Positions 11,571 through 24,097 are shown, counted from the stretch's first letter. The stretch: DNA of 64,000 nt from Isoperla grammatica (GCA_945910005.1 OX246741.1:39577872-39641871); one strand, 5' to 3'. A program made the numbers and translations. The notes: generated by a model from the letters alone, not told the origin.

Positions 11571-12306
11571 AGGCGCCGACTACGGGGGGGCTTGGGGTCT
11601 AGCGCCCCCCCTGAAAAATCCCAGGGGGGGCTGAGCCCCCCCTGAGATTTGAAGTTTGTACTTTTTTGTTTGAAGAAAAAGTTCATTAAAATAATAATAA
11701 AAATAAATAAAAACGATTTAGTCATCAGGTCATAATTCCCTCAATTTAAATTAAATTTTTTTTATTGTTTTTCTGAATTTAAATTTAAAAAATATTGTGA
11801 TTTCTAGCTTGAAATATCAGATACTTGCAGTCCAGAACGTTCTCAGGTATCAAAATCCAAAAGCAAATTAGGTTCAAGTATTTAAAAAACTGATATTGAA
11901 GGCAAGCATTATCTTGTAGAATCCCTTACTTACTCCCAACTTCCTAAGCCCCAAAATTAATTACTAAATAATTCTCGTCATCGTTCTAATTTTTGCTGGT
12001 GGCTTTTTGGTTTTTGCACTACAAAAACGACAGTATTTCGGTATTGCATTCAGTACGGTATTTTTTTCTGAAACGCTCAGAACGCGCTCTAAAGGCCTGA
12101 TTTTTTTAAATTTTGCCTGCGGCGCTATTATTGGGGGCCTATGCCCCCCAAACCACCCGTGATTTTTCTCCTCGATAGATAATATGAATTATAATAATAA
12201 TAATATGGATTATAATAATATTAATATGAATTTTGAAATATGGTAACCCTAGTTTTTATGCGAGTCCTTTCTGAGCCCCCCCTGAAATGTTAACAAGTCG
12301 GCGCCT
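11571..12306. mobile_element. TIR element interrupting the satellite, ~736 bp
   Basis: AGGCGCCGACT at 11571-11581 is the complement of 12296-12306. G/C-rich sub-terminal blocks (GCCCCCCCTGA...) occur at both ends in inverted orientation (11605-11650 and 12274-12286). The word GCATAGG, part of the satellite unit, lies immediately left (11564-11570) and just right (12309-12315), a probable target duplication. No transposase seen. The sub-terminal pattern also appears near 12100-12150. Confidence 0.72.
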
Positions 12307-13829
12307 ATGCATAGGATCAGTATGTAACCCGCTCTTGTGGAGAAGTACATGGCATAGGATGAGTATGTAAGCCGCTCTTGTGGAGAAGTACATGGCATAG
12401 GATGAGTATGTAACCTGCTTTTGTGGAGAAGTACATGGCATAGGATGAGTAATAACCCGCTCTTGTCGACAAGTACATGGCATAGGATGAGTATGTAACC
12501 CGCTGTTGTGGAGAAGTACATGGCATAGGATGGGTGTGTACCTGCCGTGTTCGAGAAGTACATGGCATAGGATGAGTATGTAACCCGCTGTTGTGGAGAA
12601 GTACATGGCATAGATTGGGTATGTACCCGCTGTTGTGAAGAAGTACATGGCATAGAATGGGATAGTATAACCCGCCGTTGTGGAGAAGCACATGGCAAAG
12701 GATGGGATAGTATAACCCGCCGTTGTAAAGAAGTACATGGCAAAGAATGGGACAGTATAACCCGCTGTTGTGGAGAAGTACATGGCATAGGATGAATATG
12801 TAACCCACTGTTGTGGTGAAATACATGGCATAAGATGGGATAGTATAACCCGCCGTTGCGGAGAAGTACATGGCAAAGGATGGGATAGTATAACCCGCCG
12901 TTGTGGAGAAGGACATGGCATAGGATGAGATAATAAACCCAGAGTTGTGGAGAAGTACATGGCATAGGATGGGATAGTATAACCCGCCGTTGTGGAGAAG
13001 TACATGGCATAGGATGAGTATCTAACCCACTGTTGTGGAGAAGTACATGGCATAGGATGGGATAGTATAACCCGCCGTTGTGGAGAAGTACATGGCATTG
13101 GATGAGTACGTAACCCACTGTGGTGGAGAAGTACATGGCAAAGGATGGGATAGTAAAACCCGCTGTTTTGGAGAAGTACATGGCAAAGGATGGGATAGTA
13201 TAACCCGCTGTTGTGGGGAAGTACATGGCAAAGGATGGGATAGTATAACCAGCTGTTGTAGAGAAGTACATGGCATAGGATGGGATAGTATAACCTGCCG
13301 TTGTGGAGAAGAACATGGCATAGGATGGGATAGTATAACCCGCCGTTGTAGAGAAGTACATGGCATAGGATGGGATAGTATAACTTGCCGTTGTGGAGAA
13401 GGAAATGGCATAGGATGGGATAGTATAACCCGCCGTTGTGGAGAAGTACATGGCATAGGATGGGATAGTATAACCCGCCGTTGTGGAGAAGTACATGGCA
13501 TAGGAAGGGATAGTATAACCCGCCGTTGTGGAGAAGTACATGGCATAGGATTGGATTGTATAACCCGTTGTTGTGGAGAAGTACATGCCATAGGATGGGA
13601 TAGTATAACCCGCCGTAGTGGAGAAGTACATGGCATAGTATGGGATAGTATAACCCGCTGTTTTGGAGAAGTACATGGCAAAGGATGGGATAGTATAACC
13701 GGCTGTTGTGGAGAAGTAGTTGGCATAGGATGAGTATGTAAATCGCTTTTGGGGAGAAGTACATGGCATAGGATGGGATAGTATAACCCGCCTTTGTGGA
13801 GACTTCATGGCATAGGATGAGAATGTAAT
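12307..13829. repeat. 45-bp satellite array, block 3
   Basis: About 34 further 45-bp units, most regular between 13140 and 13560. The 519- and 502-codon minus-strand frames and the 217-codon plus-strand frame are period-3 artefacts with the same 15-residue peptide repeated. Confidence 0.97.
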
Positions 13830-14489
13830 TCTTAGATTCCTCTTAGATTTCCTCTAAGATTTCTTTTCTAGGTGGGCGCTGACGAGTACCCCGAGCAGCT
13901 AGACGCAGTATCAACACTAGATGGGGGCGCATGATGGCTGGCTGTTATGACCGTGTGTTCTTAGGTTATCGTACATTAGCTAATACATGCGTTGTTCCTG
14001 TTGTAGTCGAGCAATCGTCTGGGAGCTTTAAAGCACATCCGCCAAAACTTCGCGACATCAGACAACTTTTGGTGTTAACATTCTGCTGTAAGTATGATTT
14101 CAACCACACTCGAGATAAATTGCCGTCGCATAGTTAGACATTAATTATAGGTGGCATAATCATTAAATCTTAATTTCTTTTTTCAGAAGCAACACAAAAC
14201 GACAACACTTAAACATTGGTGCAAAGTGGATATTTGCGGTCCATATTTACCATCCAGATCGGACAGGACGGGACTCTGTTCGCGATAGGAGACAAAGATA
14301 AGTTAACAACGATATTCTCAATGTTGAAATACATGCTTTTAAGACAAGTATAGTCATGCCGAACATTAATTTCAGGTTAAGAAAAAAGATTAGTGTAAAC
14401 GTAAAATATTAGAACTACATGTATTCTAGCCGGATTGTTAATTATAATTTGCTTTTAATTTCTAATAATTAAATAAAAAACGAGGGATA
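13830..14489. other. Unique spacer with right copy of duplicated segment
   Basis: An open stretch from an ATG at 13931 reaches a good donor-like GCTGTAAGTATG at about 14090, and an acceptor-like TTTTTTCAG lies at about 14186; the joined frame would stop immediately, so I do not call a gene. 14180-14310 is a diverged copy of 7290-7425 (shared CAACACAA, ACGACAACA, GACGGGACTC words), so the three 45-bp blocks lie between two paralogous flanks. Confidence 0.5.
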
Positions 14490-16552
14490 CCCCATAGGAT
14501 AGGTTTGCTAACCCGCCGTTGCAGAAAACTACGAGACACAGAACGGGCTTGCTAACCCGCCATGAAGGATAATTTCAACTACGTGTCATGAAATAGGTTT
14601 TCTGTAACCTGGCGTTGTTGAGAACTTCGTGACATAGAATTAGTTTGCTAACCCGCCGCTGTGCAACATTTCAACTACGTGTCATAGTATGGGTTTTCTG
14701 TAACCACGTGTGGATAACTACGTGTAATAGAATTAGTTTTCTGTAACCACGTGTGGCAAGCTACGTGGCATAGGATGGGTTTTCTGTAACCACGTGTGGA
14801 TAACTACGTGTAATAGAATGGGTTTACTGTAACCACGTGTGGAAAGCTACGTGGCATAGGATGGGTGTTGCTTACCCGCCATTGTTGAGATCTTCAAATA
14901 CGTGGCTTGGGTTTTCTGTAACCCGGCGTTGTGGGGAACTAAGATGCAAAGGATGGGTTAGTATATCCCGCCATTGTTGAGAACTTCAAATACGTGGATT
15001 GGGTTTTCTGTAACCCGGCGTTGTGAGGAACTATGATGCATAGGGTGGGTTTATTACCCCGCCATTGTTGAGAAAATCAAATACGTTTTCTGTAACCCGG
15101 CGTTGTGGAGAAGTACATGCCATAGGATGGGTAAGTATATCCCGCCATTGTTGAGAACTTCAAATACGTGGCATGGGTTTTCTGTAACCCGGCGTTGTGA
15201 AGAACTATGATGCAAAGGGTGGGTTTATTAACCCGCCATTGTTGAGAAAATCAAATACGTGGTTTGGGTTTTCTGTAACCCGGCGTTGTGGAGAAGTACA
15301 TGGCATGGGATAAGTTAGTATATCCCGCCATTGTTGAGAACTTCAAATACGTGGCATGGGTTTTCTGTGACCCAGCGTTGTGAAGAACTATGATGCAAAG
15401 GGTGGGTTTATTAACCCGCCATTGTTGAGAAAATCAAATACGTGGTTTGGGTTTTCTGTAACCCGGCGTTGTGGAGAAGTACATGGCATAGGATGGGTTA
15501 ATATCCCGCCATTGTTGAGAACTTCAAATACGTGGCATGTGTATTCTGTAACCCGGCGTTGTGGATGAGTACATGGCATAGGATGGGTTAGTATATCCCG
15601 CCATTGTTGAGAACTTCAAATACGTGGCATGTGTTTTCTGTAACCCGGCGTTGTGGAGAAGTACATGGCATAGGATGGGTTAGTATATCCCGCCATTGTT
15701 GAGAACTTCAAATACGTGGCATGTGTTTTCTGTAACCCGGCGTTGTGGAGAAGTACATGGCATAGGATGGGTTAGTATATCCCGCCATTGTTGAGAACTT
15801 CAAATACGTGGCATGTGTTTTCTGTAACCCGGCGTTGTGCCGAAGTACATGGCATAGGATGGGTTAGTATATCCCGTCATTGTTGAGAACTTCAAATACG
15901 TGGCTTGTGTTTTCTGTAACCCGGCGTTGTGGAGAAGTACGTAGCATAGGATGGATTAGAATATCCCGCCATTGTTGAGAACTTCAAATACGTGGCTTGG
16001 GTTGTCTGTAACCCGGCTTTGTGGAGAAGTACATGGCATAGGATGGGTTAGTATACCCCGCCATTTTTGAGAACTTCAAATACGTGGTTTGGGTGTTCTG
16101 TAACCCGGCGTTGTGGAGAAGTACATGGCATAGGATGGGTTAGTATATCCCGCTATTGTTGAGAACTTCAAATACGTGATTTGGGCGTTTTGTAACCCGG
16201 CGTTGTGGAGAAGTACATGGCATAGGATTGGTTAGTATATCCCACCATTGTTGAGAACTCCAAATACGTGGCTTGGGTTTTCTGTGACCCTTCGTTGTGG
16301 AGAAGTTAATGGCATAGGATGGGTTAGTATATTCCGCCATTGTTGAGAACTTCAAATACGTGGTTTGGGTTTTCTTTAACTCGGCGTTGTGGAGAAGTAC
16401 ATGGCATAGGATGGGTATGTATATCCCGCTATTGTTGAGAACATCAAATACGTGGCATGTGTTTTCTGTAACCCGGCGTTGTGGATGAGTACGTGGCATA
16501 GGATGGGTTAGTATATCCCGCCATTGTTGAGAACTTCAAATACGTGGCATGG
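14490..16552. repeat. ~92-bp dimeric satellite derived from the 45-bp family
   Basis: From about 14880 units of roughly 92 bp repeat some 18 times. One half (GGCGTTGTGGAGAAGTACAT...) is the 45-bp monomer; the other half is a diverged monomer (CGCCATTGTTGAGAACTTCA...TACGTGG). 14490-14880 holds more degenerate, irregular units with ACGTGTGG variants. The block ends where the unrelated 114-bp family begins. Confidence 0.93.
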
Positions 16553-19500
16553 CACAACTTGCTGTTGTGTGGTATCCGGTCAAGATCCATGCTTAGTATA
16601 GTAGGGTTTAGTCTAAGTAATGGCGCAACATAGTCTAGGTGGACAGCCATTATAGTTATGTGTTAGCTACTTGCTGTTGTGTGGTATCCGGTCAAGATCC
16701 ATGCTTAGTATAGAAGGGTATAGTCTACGTTATGGCGCAACATTGTCTCGGTGGACTGCCATTATAGTTTTAAGTGTTAGCTACTTGCTGTGTGGTATCC
16801 GGTCAAGATCCATGCGAAGTATAGTAGAGTATAGTCTTACTTATGGCACATAATAGTCTAGGTGGACTGCCATTATAGTAGTGTGTTAGCTACTTGCTGT
16901 TGTGTGGTATCCGGTCAAGATCCATGCTCAGTATAGTAGAGATTTGTCTAAGCTATGGCACAACATAGTCTAGGTGGACTGCCATTATAGTTATAAGTGT
17001 TAGCTACTTGCTGTTGTGTGGTATCCGGTCAAGATCCAAGCTCAGTTTAGTAGAGTATAGTCTTAGTTATGGCGCAACATAGTTTAGGTGGACTGCCATT
17101 ATAGTTATAAGTGTTAGCTACTTGCTGTTGAGTGGTATCCGGTCAAGATCCATGCGTAGTATAGTAAACATATTAGAAACTATTGTAAGATGCAACCAAG
17201 ATGTCTGGATGAAGATTCTGGACGAAGACTCATGCAAGATACTATGAAGATGAAGTTGTTAGCTATTTGCTGTTGTGTGGTATCCGGTCAAGATCCATGC
17301 TCAGTTTAGTAGGTTAAAGTCTAAGCTATGGCGCAACATAGTCTCGATGGACTGCCATTATAGTTATAATTGTTAGCTACTTGCTGTTGTGTGGTATCCG
17401 GTCAAGATCCATGCGCAGTATAGTAGAGTATAGTCTAAGTTATGGCGCAACATAGTCTAGGTGGACTGCCATTATAGTTATAAGTGTTTGCTACTTGCTG
17501 TTGAGTGGTATCTGGTCAAGATCGATGCGCAGTATAGTAAACATATAGAAACTATTGTTAGATGCAACCAAGATGTCTGGATGAAGATTGTGGACGAAGA
17601 CTTATGCAAGATACTATGAAGATGAAGATGTTAGCTATTTGCTGTGGTGTGGTATCCGGTCAAGATCCATGCTCAGTTTAGTAGAGTAAAGTCTAAGCTA
17701 TGGCGCAAGATAGTCTTGATGGACTGCCATTATAGTTGTAAGTGTTAGCTACTTGCTGTTGTGTGGTATCCGGTCAAGATCCATGCGAAGTATAGTAGAG
17801 TATAGTCTAAGTTATGGCGCAACATAGTCTCGGTGGACTGCCATTATAGTTATAATAGTTAGCTACTTGCTGTTGTGTGGTATCCGGTCAAGATCCATGC
17901 GAAGTATAGTAGAGTATAGTCTAAGTTATGGCGCAACATAGTCTAGGTGGACTGCTATTATAGTTATGTGTTAGCTACTTGCTGTTGTGTGGTATCCGGT
18001 CAAGATCCATGCGCAGTATAGTAGAGTATAGTCTAAGTTATGGCGCAACATAGTCTAGGTGGACTGCCATTATAGTTATAAGTGTTAGCTACTTGCTGTT
18101 GTGTGGTATCCGGTCAAGATCCATGCGCAGTATAGTAGAGTGAAGTCTAAGTTATGGCGCAACGAAGTCTAGGTGGACTGCTATTATAGTTATGTGTTAG
18201 CTACTTGCTGTTGTGTGGTATCCGGTCAAGATCCATGCGCAGTATAGTAGAGTATAGTATAAGTTATGGCGCATCATAGTCTCGGTGGACTGCCATTATA
18301 GTTTTAAGTGTTAGCTACTTGCTGTTGTGTGGTATCCGGTCAAGATCCATGCGAAGTATAGTAGAGTATAGTCTAAGTTATGGCGCAACATAGTCTAGGT
18401 GGACTGCCATTATAGTTATAAGTTTAAGGTACTTGCTGTTGTGTGGTATCCGGTCAAGATCCGTGATCAGTATAGTTAACATATCAGAAACTATTGTAAG
18501 ATGGTACCAAGATGTCTGGATGAAGATTCTGGACGAAGACTCGTGCAAGATACTATGAAGATGAAGATTTTAGCTACTTGCTGTTGTGTGGTATCCGGTC
18601 AAGATCCATGCTCAGTAAAGTAGAGTATAGCCTTAGTTATGGCACAACATAGTCTAGGTGGACTGCCATTATAGAAGTGTGTTAGCTACTTGCTGTTGTG
18701 TGGTATCCGGTCAAGATCCATGCGCGGTATAGTAGAGTATAGTCTAAGTTATGGCGCAACGTAGTCTAGGTGGACTGCCATTATAGTTATAAGTGTAAGC
18801 TACTTGCTGTTGTGTGTTATCCGGTCAAGATCCATGCTCAGTATAGTAGGGTATAGTCTAAGTCATGGCGCAACATAGTCTAGGTGGACTGCCATTATAG
18901 TTATAAGTGTTAGCTACTTGCTGTTGAGTGGTATCTGGTCAAGATCGATGCGCAGTATAGTAAACATATTAGAAACTATTGTTAGATGCAACCAAGATGT
19001 CTGGATGAAGATTCTGGACGAAGACTTATGCAAGATACTATGAAGATGAAGATGTTAGCTATTTGCTGTGGTGTGGTATCCGGTCAAGATCCATGCTCAG
19101 TTTAGTAGAGTAAAGTCTAAGCTATGGCGCAACATAGTCTCGATGGACTGCCATTATAGTTGTAAGTGTTAGCTACTTGCTGTTGTGTGGTATCCGGTCA
19201 AGATCCATACTCAGTATAGAAGAGTATAGTCTAAGTTATGGCGCAACATAGTCTCGGTGGACTGCCATTATAGTTATAATAGTTAGCTACTTGCTGTTGT
19301 GTGGTATCCGGTCAAGATCCATGCGAAGTATAGTAGAGTATAGTCTAAGTTATGGCGCAACATAGTCTCGGTGGACTGCCATTATAGTTATAATAGTTAG
19401 CTACTTGCTTTTGTGTGGTATCCGGTCAAGATCCATGCGAAGTATAGTAGAGTATAGTCTAAGTTATGGCGCAACATAGTCTAGGTGGACTTCCATTATA

Positions 19501-22500
19501 GTTATAAGTGTTAGCTACTTGCTGTTGAGTGGTATCTGGTCAAGATCGATGCGCAGTATAGTAAACATATAGAAACTATTGTTAGATGCAACCAAGATGT
19601 CTGGATGAAGTTTGTGGACGAAGACTTATGCAAGATACTATGAAGATGAAGATGTTAGCTATTTGCTGTGGTGTGGTATCCGGTCAAGATCCATGCTCAG
19701 TTTAGTAGAGTAAAGTCTAAGCTATGGCGCAACATAGTCTCGATGGACTGCCATTATAGTTGTAAGTGTTAGCTACTTGCTGTTGTGTGGTATCCGGTCA
19801 AGATCCATACTCAGTATAGAAGAGTATAGTCTTAGTTATGGCGCAACATAGTCTCGGTGGACTGCCATTATAGTTATAATAGTTAGCTACTTGCTGTTGT
19901 GTGGTATCCGGTCAAGATCCATGCGAAGTATAGTAGAGTATAGTCTAAGTTATGGCGCAACATAGTCTAGGTGGACTGCTATTATAGTTATGTGTTAGCT
20001 ACTTGCTGTTGTGTGGTATCCGGTCAAGATCCATGCGCAGTATAGTAGAGTATAGTCTAAGTTATGGCGCAACATAGTCTAGGTGGACTGCCATTATAGT
20101 TATAAGTGTTAGCTACTTGCTGTTGTGTGGTATCCGGTCAAGATCCATGCGCAGTATAGTAGAGTAAAGTCTAAGTTATGGCGCAACATAGTCTAGGTGG
20201 ACTGCTATTATAGTTATGTGTTAGCTACTTGCTGTTGTGTGGTATCCGGTCAAGATCCATGCGCAGTATAGTAGAGTATAGTATAAGTTATGGCGCATCA
20301 TAGTCTCGGTGGACTGCCATTATAGTTTTAAGTGTTAGCTACTTGCTTTTGTGTGGTATCCGGTCAAGATCCATGCGAAGTATAGTAGAGTATAGTCTAA
20401 GTTATGGCGCAACATAGTCTAGGTGGACTGCCATTATAGTTATAAGTTTAAGGTACTTGCTGTTGTGTGGTATCCGGTCAAGATCCATGCTCAGTATAGT
20501 TAACATATCAGAAACTATTGTTAGATGGTACCAAGATGTCTGGATGAAGATTCTGGACGAAGACTCGTGCAAGATACTATGAAGATGAAGATTTTAGCTA
20601 CTTGCTGTTGTGTGGTATCCGGTCAAGATCCATGCTCAGTAAAGTAGAGTATAGCCTTAGTTATGGCACAACATAGTCTAGGTGGACTGCCATTATAGAA
20701 GTGTGTTAGCTACTTGCTGTTGTGTGGTATCCGGTCAAGATCCATGCGCGGTATAGTAGAGTATAGTCTAAGTTATGGCGCAACGTAGTCTAGGTGGACT
20801 GCCATTATAGTTATAAGTGTAAGCTACTTGCTGTTGTGTGTTATCCGGTCAAGATCCATGCTCAGTATAGTAGGGTATAGTCTAAGTCATGGCGCAACAT
20901 AGTCTAGGTGGACTGCCATTATAGTTATAAGTGTTAGCTACTTGCTGTTGAGTGGTATCTGGTCAAGATCGATGCGCAGTATAGTAAACATATTAGAAAC
21001 TATTGTTAGATGCAACCAAGATGTCTGGATGAAGATTCTGGACGAAGGCTTATGCAAGATACTATGAAGATGAAGATGTTAGCTATTTGCTGTGGTGTGG
21101 TATCCGGTCAAGATCCATGCTCAGTTTAGTAGAGTAAAGTCTAAGCTATGGCGCAACATAGTCTCGATGGACTGCCATTATAGTTGTAAGTGTTAGCTAC
21201 TTGCTGTTGTGTGGTATCCGGTCAAGATCCATACTCAGTATAGAAGAGTATAGTCTAAGTTATGGCGCAACATAGTCTCGGTGGACTGCCATTATAGTTA
21301 TAATAGTTAGCTACTTGCTGTTGTGTGGTATCCGGTCAAGATCCATGCGAAGTATAGTAGAGTATAGTCTAAGTTATGGCGCAACATAGTCTAGGTGGAC
21401 TGCTATTATAGTTATGTGTTAGCTACTTGCTGTTGTGTGGTATCCGGTCAAGATCCATGCGCAGTATAGTAGAGTATAGTCTAAGTTATGGCGCAACATA
21501 GTCTAGGTGGACTGCCATTATAGTTATAAGTGTTAGCTACTTGCTGTTGTGTGGTATCCGGTCAAGATCCATGCGCAGTATAGTAGAGTAAAGTCTAAGT
21601 TATGGCGCAACATAGTCTAGGTGGACTGCTAGTATAGTTATGTGTTAGCTACTTGCTGTTGTGTGGTATCCGGTCAAGATCCATGCGCAGTATAGTAGAG
21701 TAAAGTCTATGTTATGGCGCAACATAGTCTAGGTGGACTGCCATTATAGTTATAAGTGTTAGCTACTTGCTGTTGTGTGGTATCCGGTCAAGATCCATGC
21801 GCAGTATAGTAGAGTATAGTCTAAGTTATGGCGCATCATAGTCTAGGTGGACTGCCATTATAGTTATAAGTGTTAGCTACTTGCTGTTGTGTGGTATCCG
21901 GTCAAGATCCATGCGCAGTATAGTAGAGTATAGTATAAGTTATGGCGCAACATAGTCTCGGTGGACTGCCATTATAGTTTTAAGTGTTAGCTTCTTGCTT
22001 TTGTGTGGTATCCGGTCAAGATCCATGCGAAGTATAGTAGAGTATAGTCTAAGTTATGGCGCAACATAGTCTAGGTGGACTGCCATTATAGTTATAAGTT
22101 TAAGGTACTTGCTGTTGTGTGGTATCCGGTCAAGATCCATGCTCAGTATAGTTAACATATCAGAAACTATTGTTAGATGGTACCAAGATGTCTGGATGAA
22201 GATTCTGGACGAAGACTCTCGCAAGATACTATGAAGATGAAGATTTTAGCTACTTGCTGTTGTGTGGTATCCGGTCAAGATCTATGCTCAGTAAAGTAGA
22301 GTATAGTCTTAGTTATGGCACAACATAGTCTAGGTGGACTGCCATTATAGAAGTGTGTTAGCTACTTGCTGTTGTGTGGTATCCGGTCAAGATCCACGCG
22401 CAGTATAGTAGAGTATAGTCTTAAGTTATGGTGCAACGTAGTCTAGGTGGACTGCCATTATAGAAGTGTGTTAGCTACTTGCTGTTGTGTGGTATCCGGT

Positions 22501-23056
22501 CAAGATCCATGCGCGGTATAGTAGAGTATAGTCTAAGTTATGGCGCAACGTAGTCTAGGTGGACTGCCATTATAGAAGTGTGTTAGCTACTTGCTGTTGT
22601 GTGGTATCCGGTCAAGATCCATGCGCGGTATAGTAGAGTATAGTCTAAGTTATGGCGCAACGTAGTCTAGGTGGACTGCCATTATAGAAGTGTGTTAGCT
22701 ACTTGCTGTTGTGTGGTATCCGGTCAAGATCCATGCGCGGTATAGTAGAGTATAGTCTACGTTATGGCACAACATAGTCTAGGTGGACTGCCATGATAAG
22801 TTAGTTATAAGTGTTAGCTACTTGTTGTTGTGTGGTATCCGGTCAAGATCCATGCGCAGTAAAGTAGAGTATAATCTTAGTTATGGCGCAACATAGTCTA
22901 GGTGGACTGCCATTATAGTTATAAGTGTTAGCTACTTGCCTGTGTGTGGTATCTGGTCAAGATCCATGCGCAGTAAAGTAGAGTATAATCTAAGTTATGG
23001 CGCAACGTAGTCTAGGTGGACTGCCATTATAGTAGTGTGTTAGCTATCTGCTGTTG
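16553..23056. repeat. ~114-bp satellite with 2,024-bp higher-order repeat
   Basis: About 57 monomers of 111-115 bp containing GTGTGGTATCCGGTCAAGAT and TGGACTGCCATTATAG. Some monomers carry a distinct variant tail (AGATGTCTGGATGAAG...CAAGATACTATGAAGATGAAG). Three independent variant landmarks recur exactly 2,024 bp apart: 17539 and 19563, 18478 and 20502, 18963 and 20987. This shows a higher-order unit of about 18 monomers duplicated as a block. A third copy is shortened (20502 to 22154 is 1,652 bp). No coding potential is claimed. Centromeric or heterochromatic location is possible but not shown. Confidence 0.95.
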
Positions 23057-23057
23057 C

Positions 23058-23180
23058 TGCCCTTTCTGCCATACCGTTGCTTTTGGCGTAATGGGGACTG
23101 GAAGTGATATGGCTAATGTCCCAATCGATGCAAAACTGTTTAAAGATGTTCGAGTCGAAAGGCGGCCCATTGTCCGAAAC
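23058..23180 (-). pseudogene. Ty3 integrase fragment
   Basis: About 41 codons that match the middle of the retroviral integrase core: VSDNGPPF with the second catalytic Asp, then [14 protein letters not shown] with the catalytic Glu at the usual spacing. It starts right after the gag stop, next to a 14-base direct duplication (TTTACTTATGCACC repeated at about 23181-23208), and ends at the satellite junction just past the Glu. This marks an internal deletion of most of pol. Not functional. Confidence 0.88.
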
Positions 23181-23186
23181 CTTTAC

Positions 23187-23942
23187 TTATGCACCTTTAC
23201 TTATGCACATAGAAGAATAATGGTTTACCTTCCCACAGCTATGGCAAGTTCGCCCATAAGCTGGACAGTTACCCCTCTCATGAGTCGTACCGCATCTCGA
23301 ACATACACCGTCAGATGACTTAGGTTTGCTGTTCACATTAGGTTTCTTATAGTGTTTGGTGCTGGAATGCTGCGTATGTACAGCATGAACACTCTCATCT
23401 TGTTTTGTATCCATTTCCTTTGCTTGTTTCTTTGCCTCTTCATTGGCCCGACACAAATTTATAGCCTTGGTCGAGGTCATGTTGTGGTCCTTTAACAGCC
23501 TTTCTATCATGGTTTGGTCTTTTATGCCACCAATTAGGCGGTCCTTTATTAGTCCCTCTGTCAAGGGTCCGAACTCGCAGTCTTTAGCCCTTTGCCGGAG
23601 AACTAACACAAAATCGTCTGTGCTTTGTAACTCTGTTTGGCTTTCGCCGAAAAACAGATATCGCGTGTATGTGGTATTTTTGTATGGTACATAATAGTTC
23701 GATATGCCCTCTAGAATATCGGCGGCTGTACACACCTCTGGTGCTGGTAGGCCCTCCAGGGCATTGTACACAGCTACGCCAGCATCTCCAATATTGTGTA
23801 ACAAATCGGCAATATGTTTCCGTATAGGCTTTGTATCGATGTCTGTTGCATCTACATAAAATTGGTATCTTTGGCGCCAGCGGGACCAATTCTCTGCCGG
23901 ATTTGTCCCTGGTTCAAAAGATTTTGGCGGTTTGTAAGCCAT
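23187..23942 (-). CDS. gag: Gag-like nucleocapsid protein of Ty3-type element (251 aa)
   Basis: Starts with ATG at 23942 and is uninterrupted to TAA at 23187-23189. The N-terminal part (KPPKSFEPGTNPAENWSRW, WRQRYQFYVDATD) is the capsid-like domain typical of Ty3/K02A2.6-type gag proteins. The C-terminus has two zinc-binding motifs: CSRCGTTHERGNC (CX2CX3HX4C) and CHSCGKVNHYSSMC (CX2CX4HX4C). It would coat element RNA in particles. The frame is intact although the rest of the element is deleted, so the copy could supply Gag at most. Termination just past the second knuckle is caused by the deletion joint, so the natural gag-pol junction is lost. Confidence 0.85.
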   Translation of the reverse strand: MAYKPPKSFEPGTNPAENWSRWRQRYQFYVDATDIDTKPIRKHIADLLHNIGDAGVAVYNALEGLPAPEVCTAADILEGISNYYVPYKNTTYTRYLFFGESQTELQSTDDFVLVLRQRAKDCEFGPLTEGLIKDRLIGGIKDQTMIERLLKDHNMTSTKAINLCRANEEAKKQAKEMDTKQDESVHAVHTQHSSTKHYKKPNVNSKPKSSDGVCSRCGTTHERGNCPAYGRTCHSCGKVNHYSSMCISKGA

Positions 23943-24079
23943 TGTGTGCTAGGCCACGCTAAACCTGATGCACGTAGGCCTAAGCCTAGGCCCTCGGCGT
24001 AGTTTGCACATTGGTTTGCACAATGAATCCAGACTTACCGCCTACCGGCCGCTTTCCCGTCTTCTTCTTGCAGGTTCGT

Positions 24080-24097
24080 CGCCGTTCGCTGCCACCA
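24080..24097 (-). other. Primer binding site of the deleted Ty3 element
   Basis: Directly inside the LTR end (…ATTACA) the minus strand reads TGGTGGCAGCGAACGGCG. The TGG start and its position mark it as the tRNA primer site; I do not identify the tRNA. Confidence 0.6.

Noticed and set aside
12249..13808. 519- and 502-codon minus-strand frames, and 275/355-codon frames at 9658-11299
   Set aside because: The 45-bp period is a multiple of three, so any stop-free unit gives long frames on several strands at once. The peptides are the same 15 residues repeated, with no start context or composition of a protein.
13931..14310. Two-exon host gene
   Set aside because: Donor- and acceptor-like signals exist, but joining them creates an immediate stop, and the second part is a duplicated segment also found at 7.3 kb.
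7919..16552. CRISPR-like array
   Set aside because: Units are contiguous with no unique spacers, and the context is eukaryotic satellite DNA.
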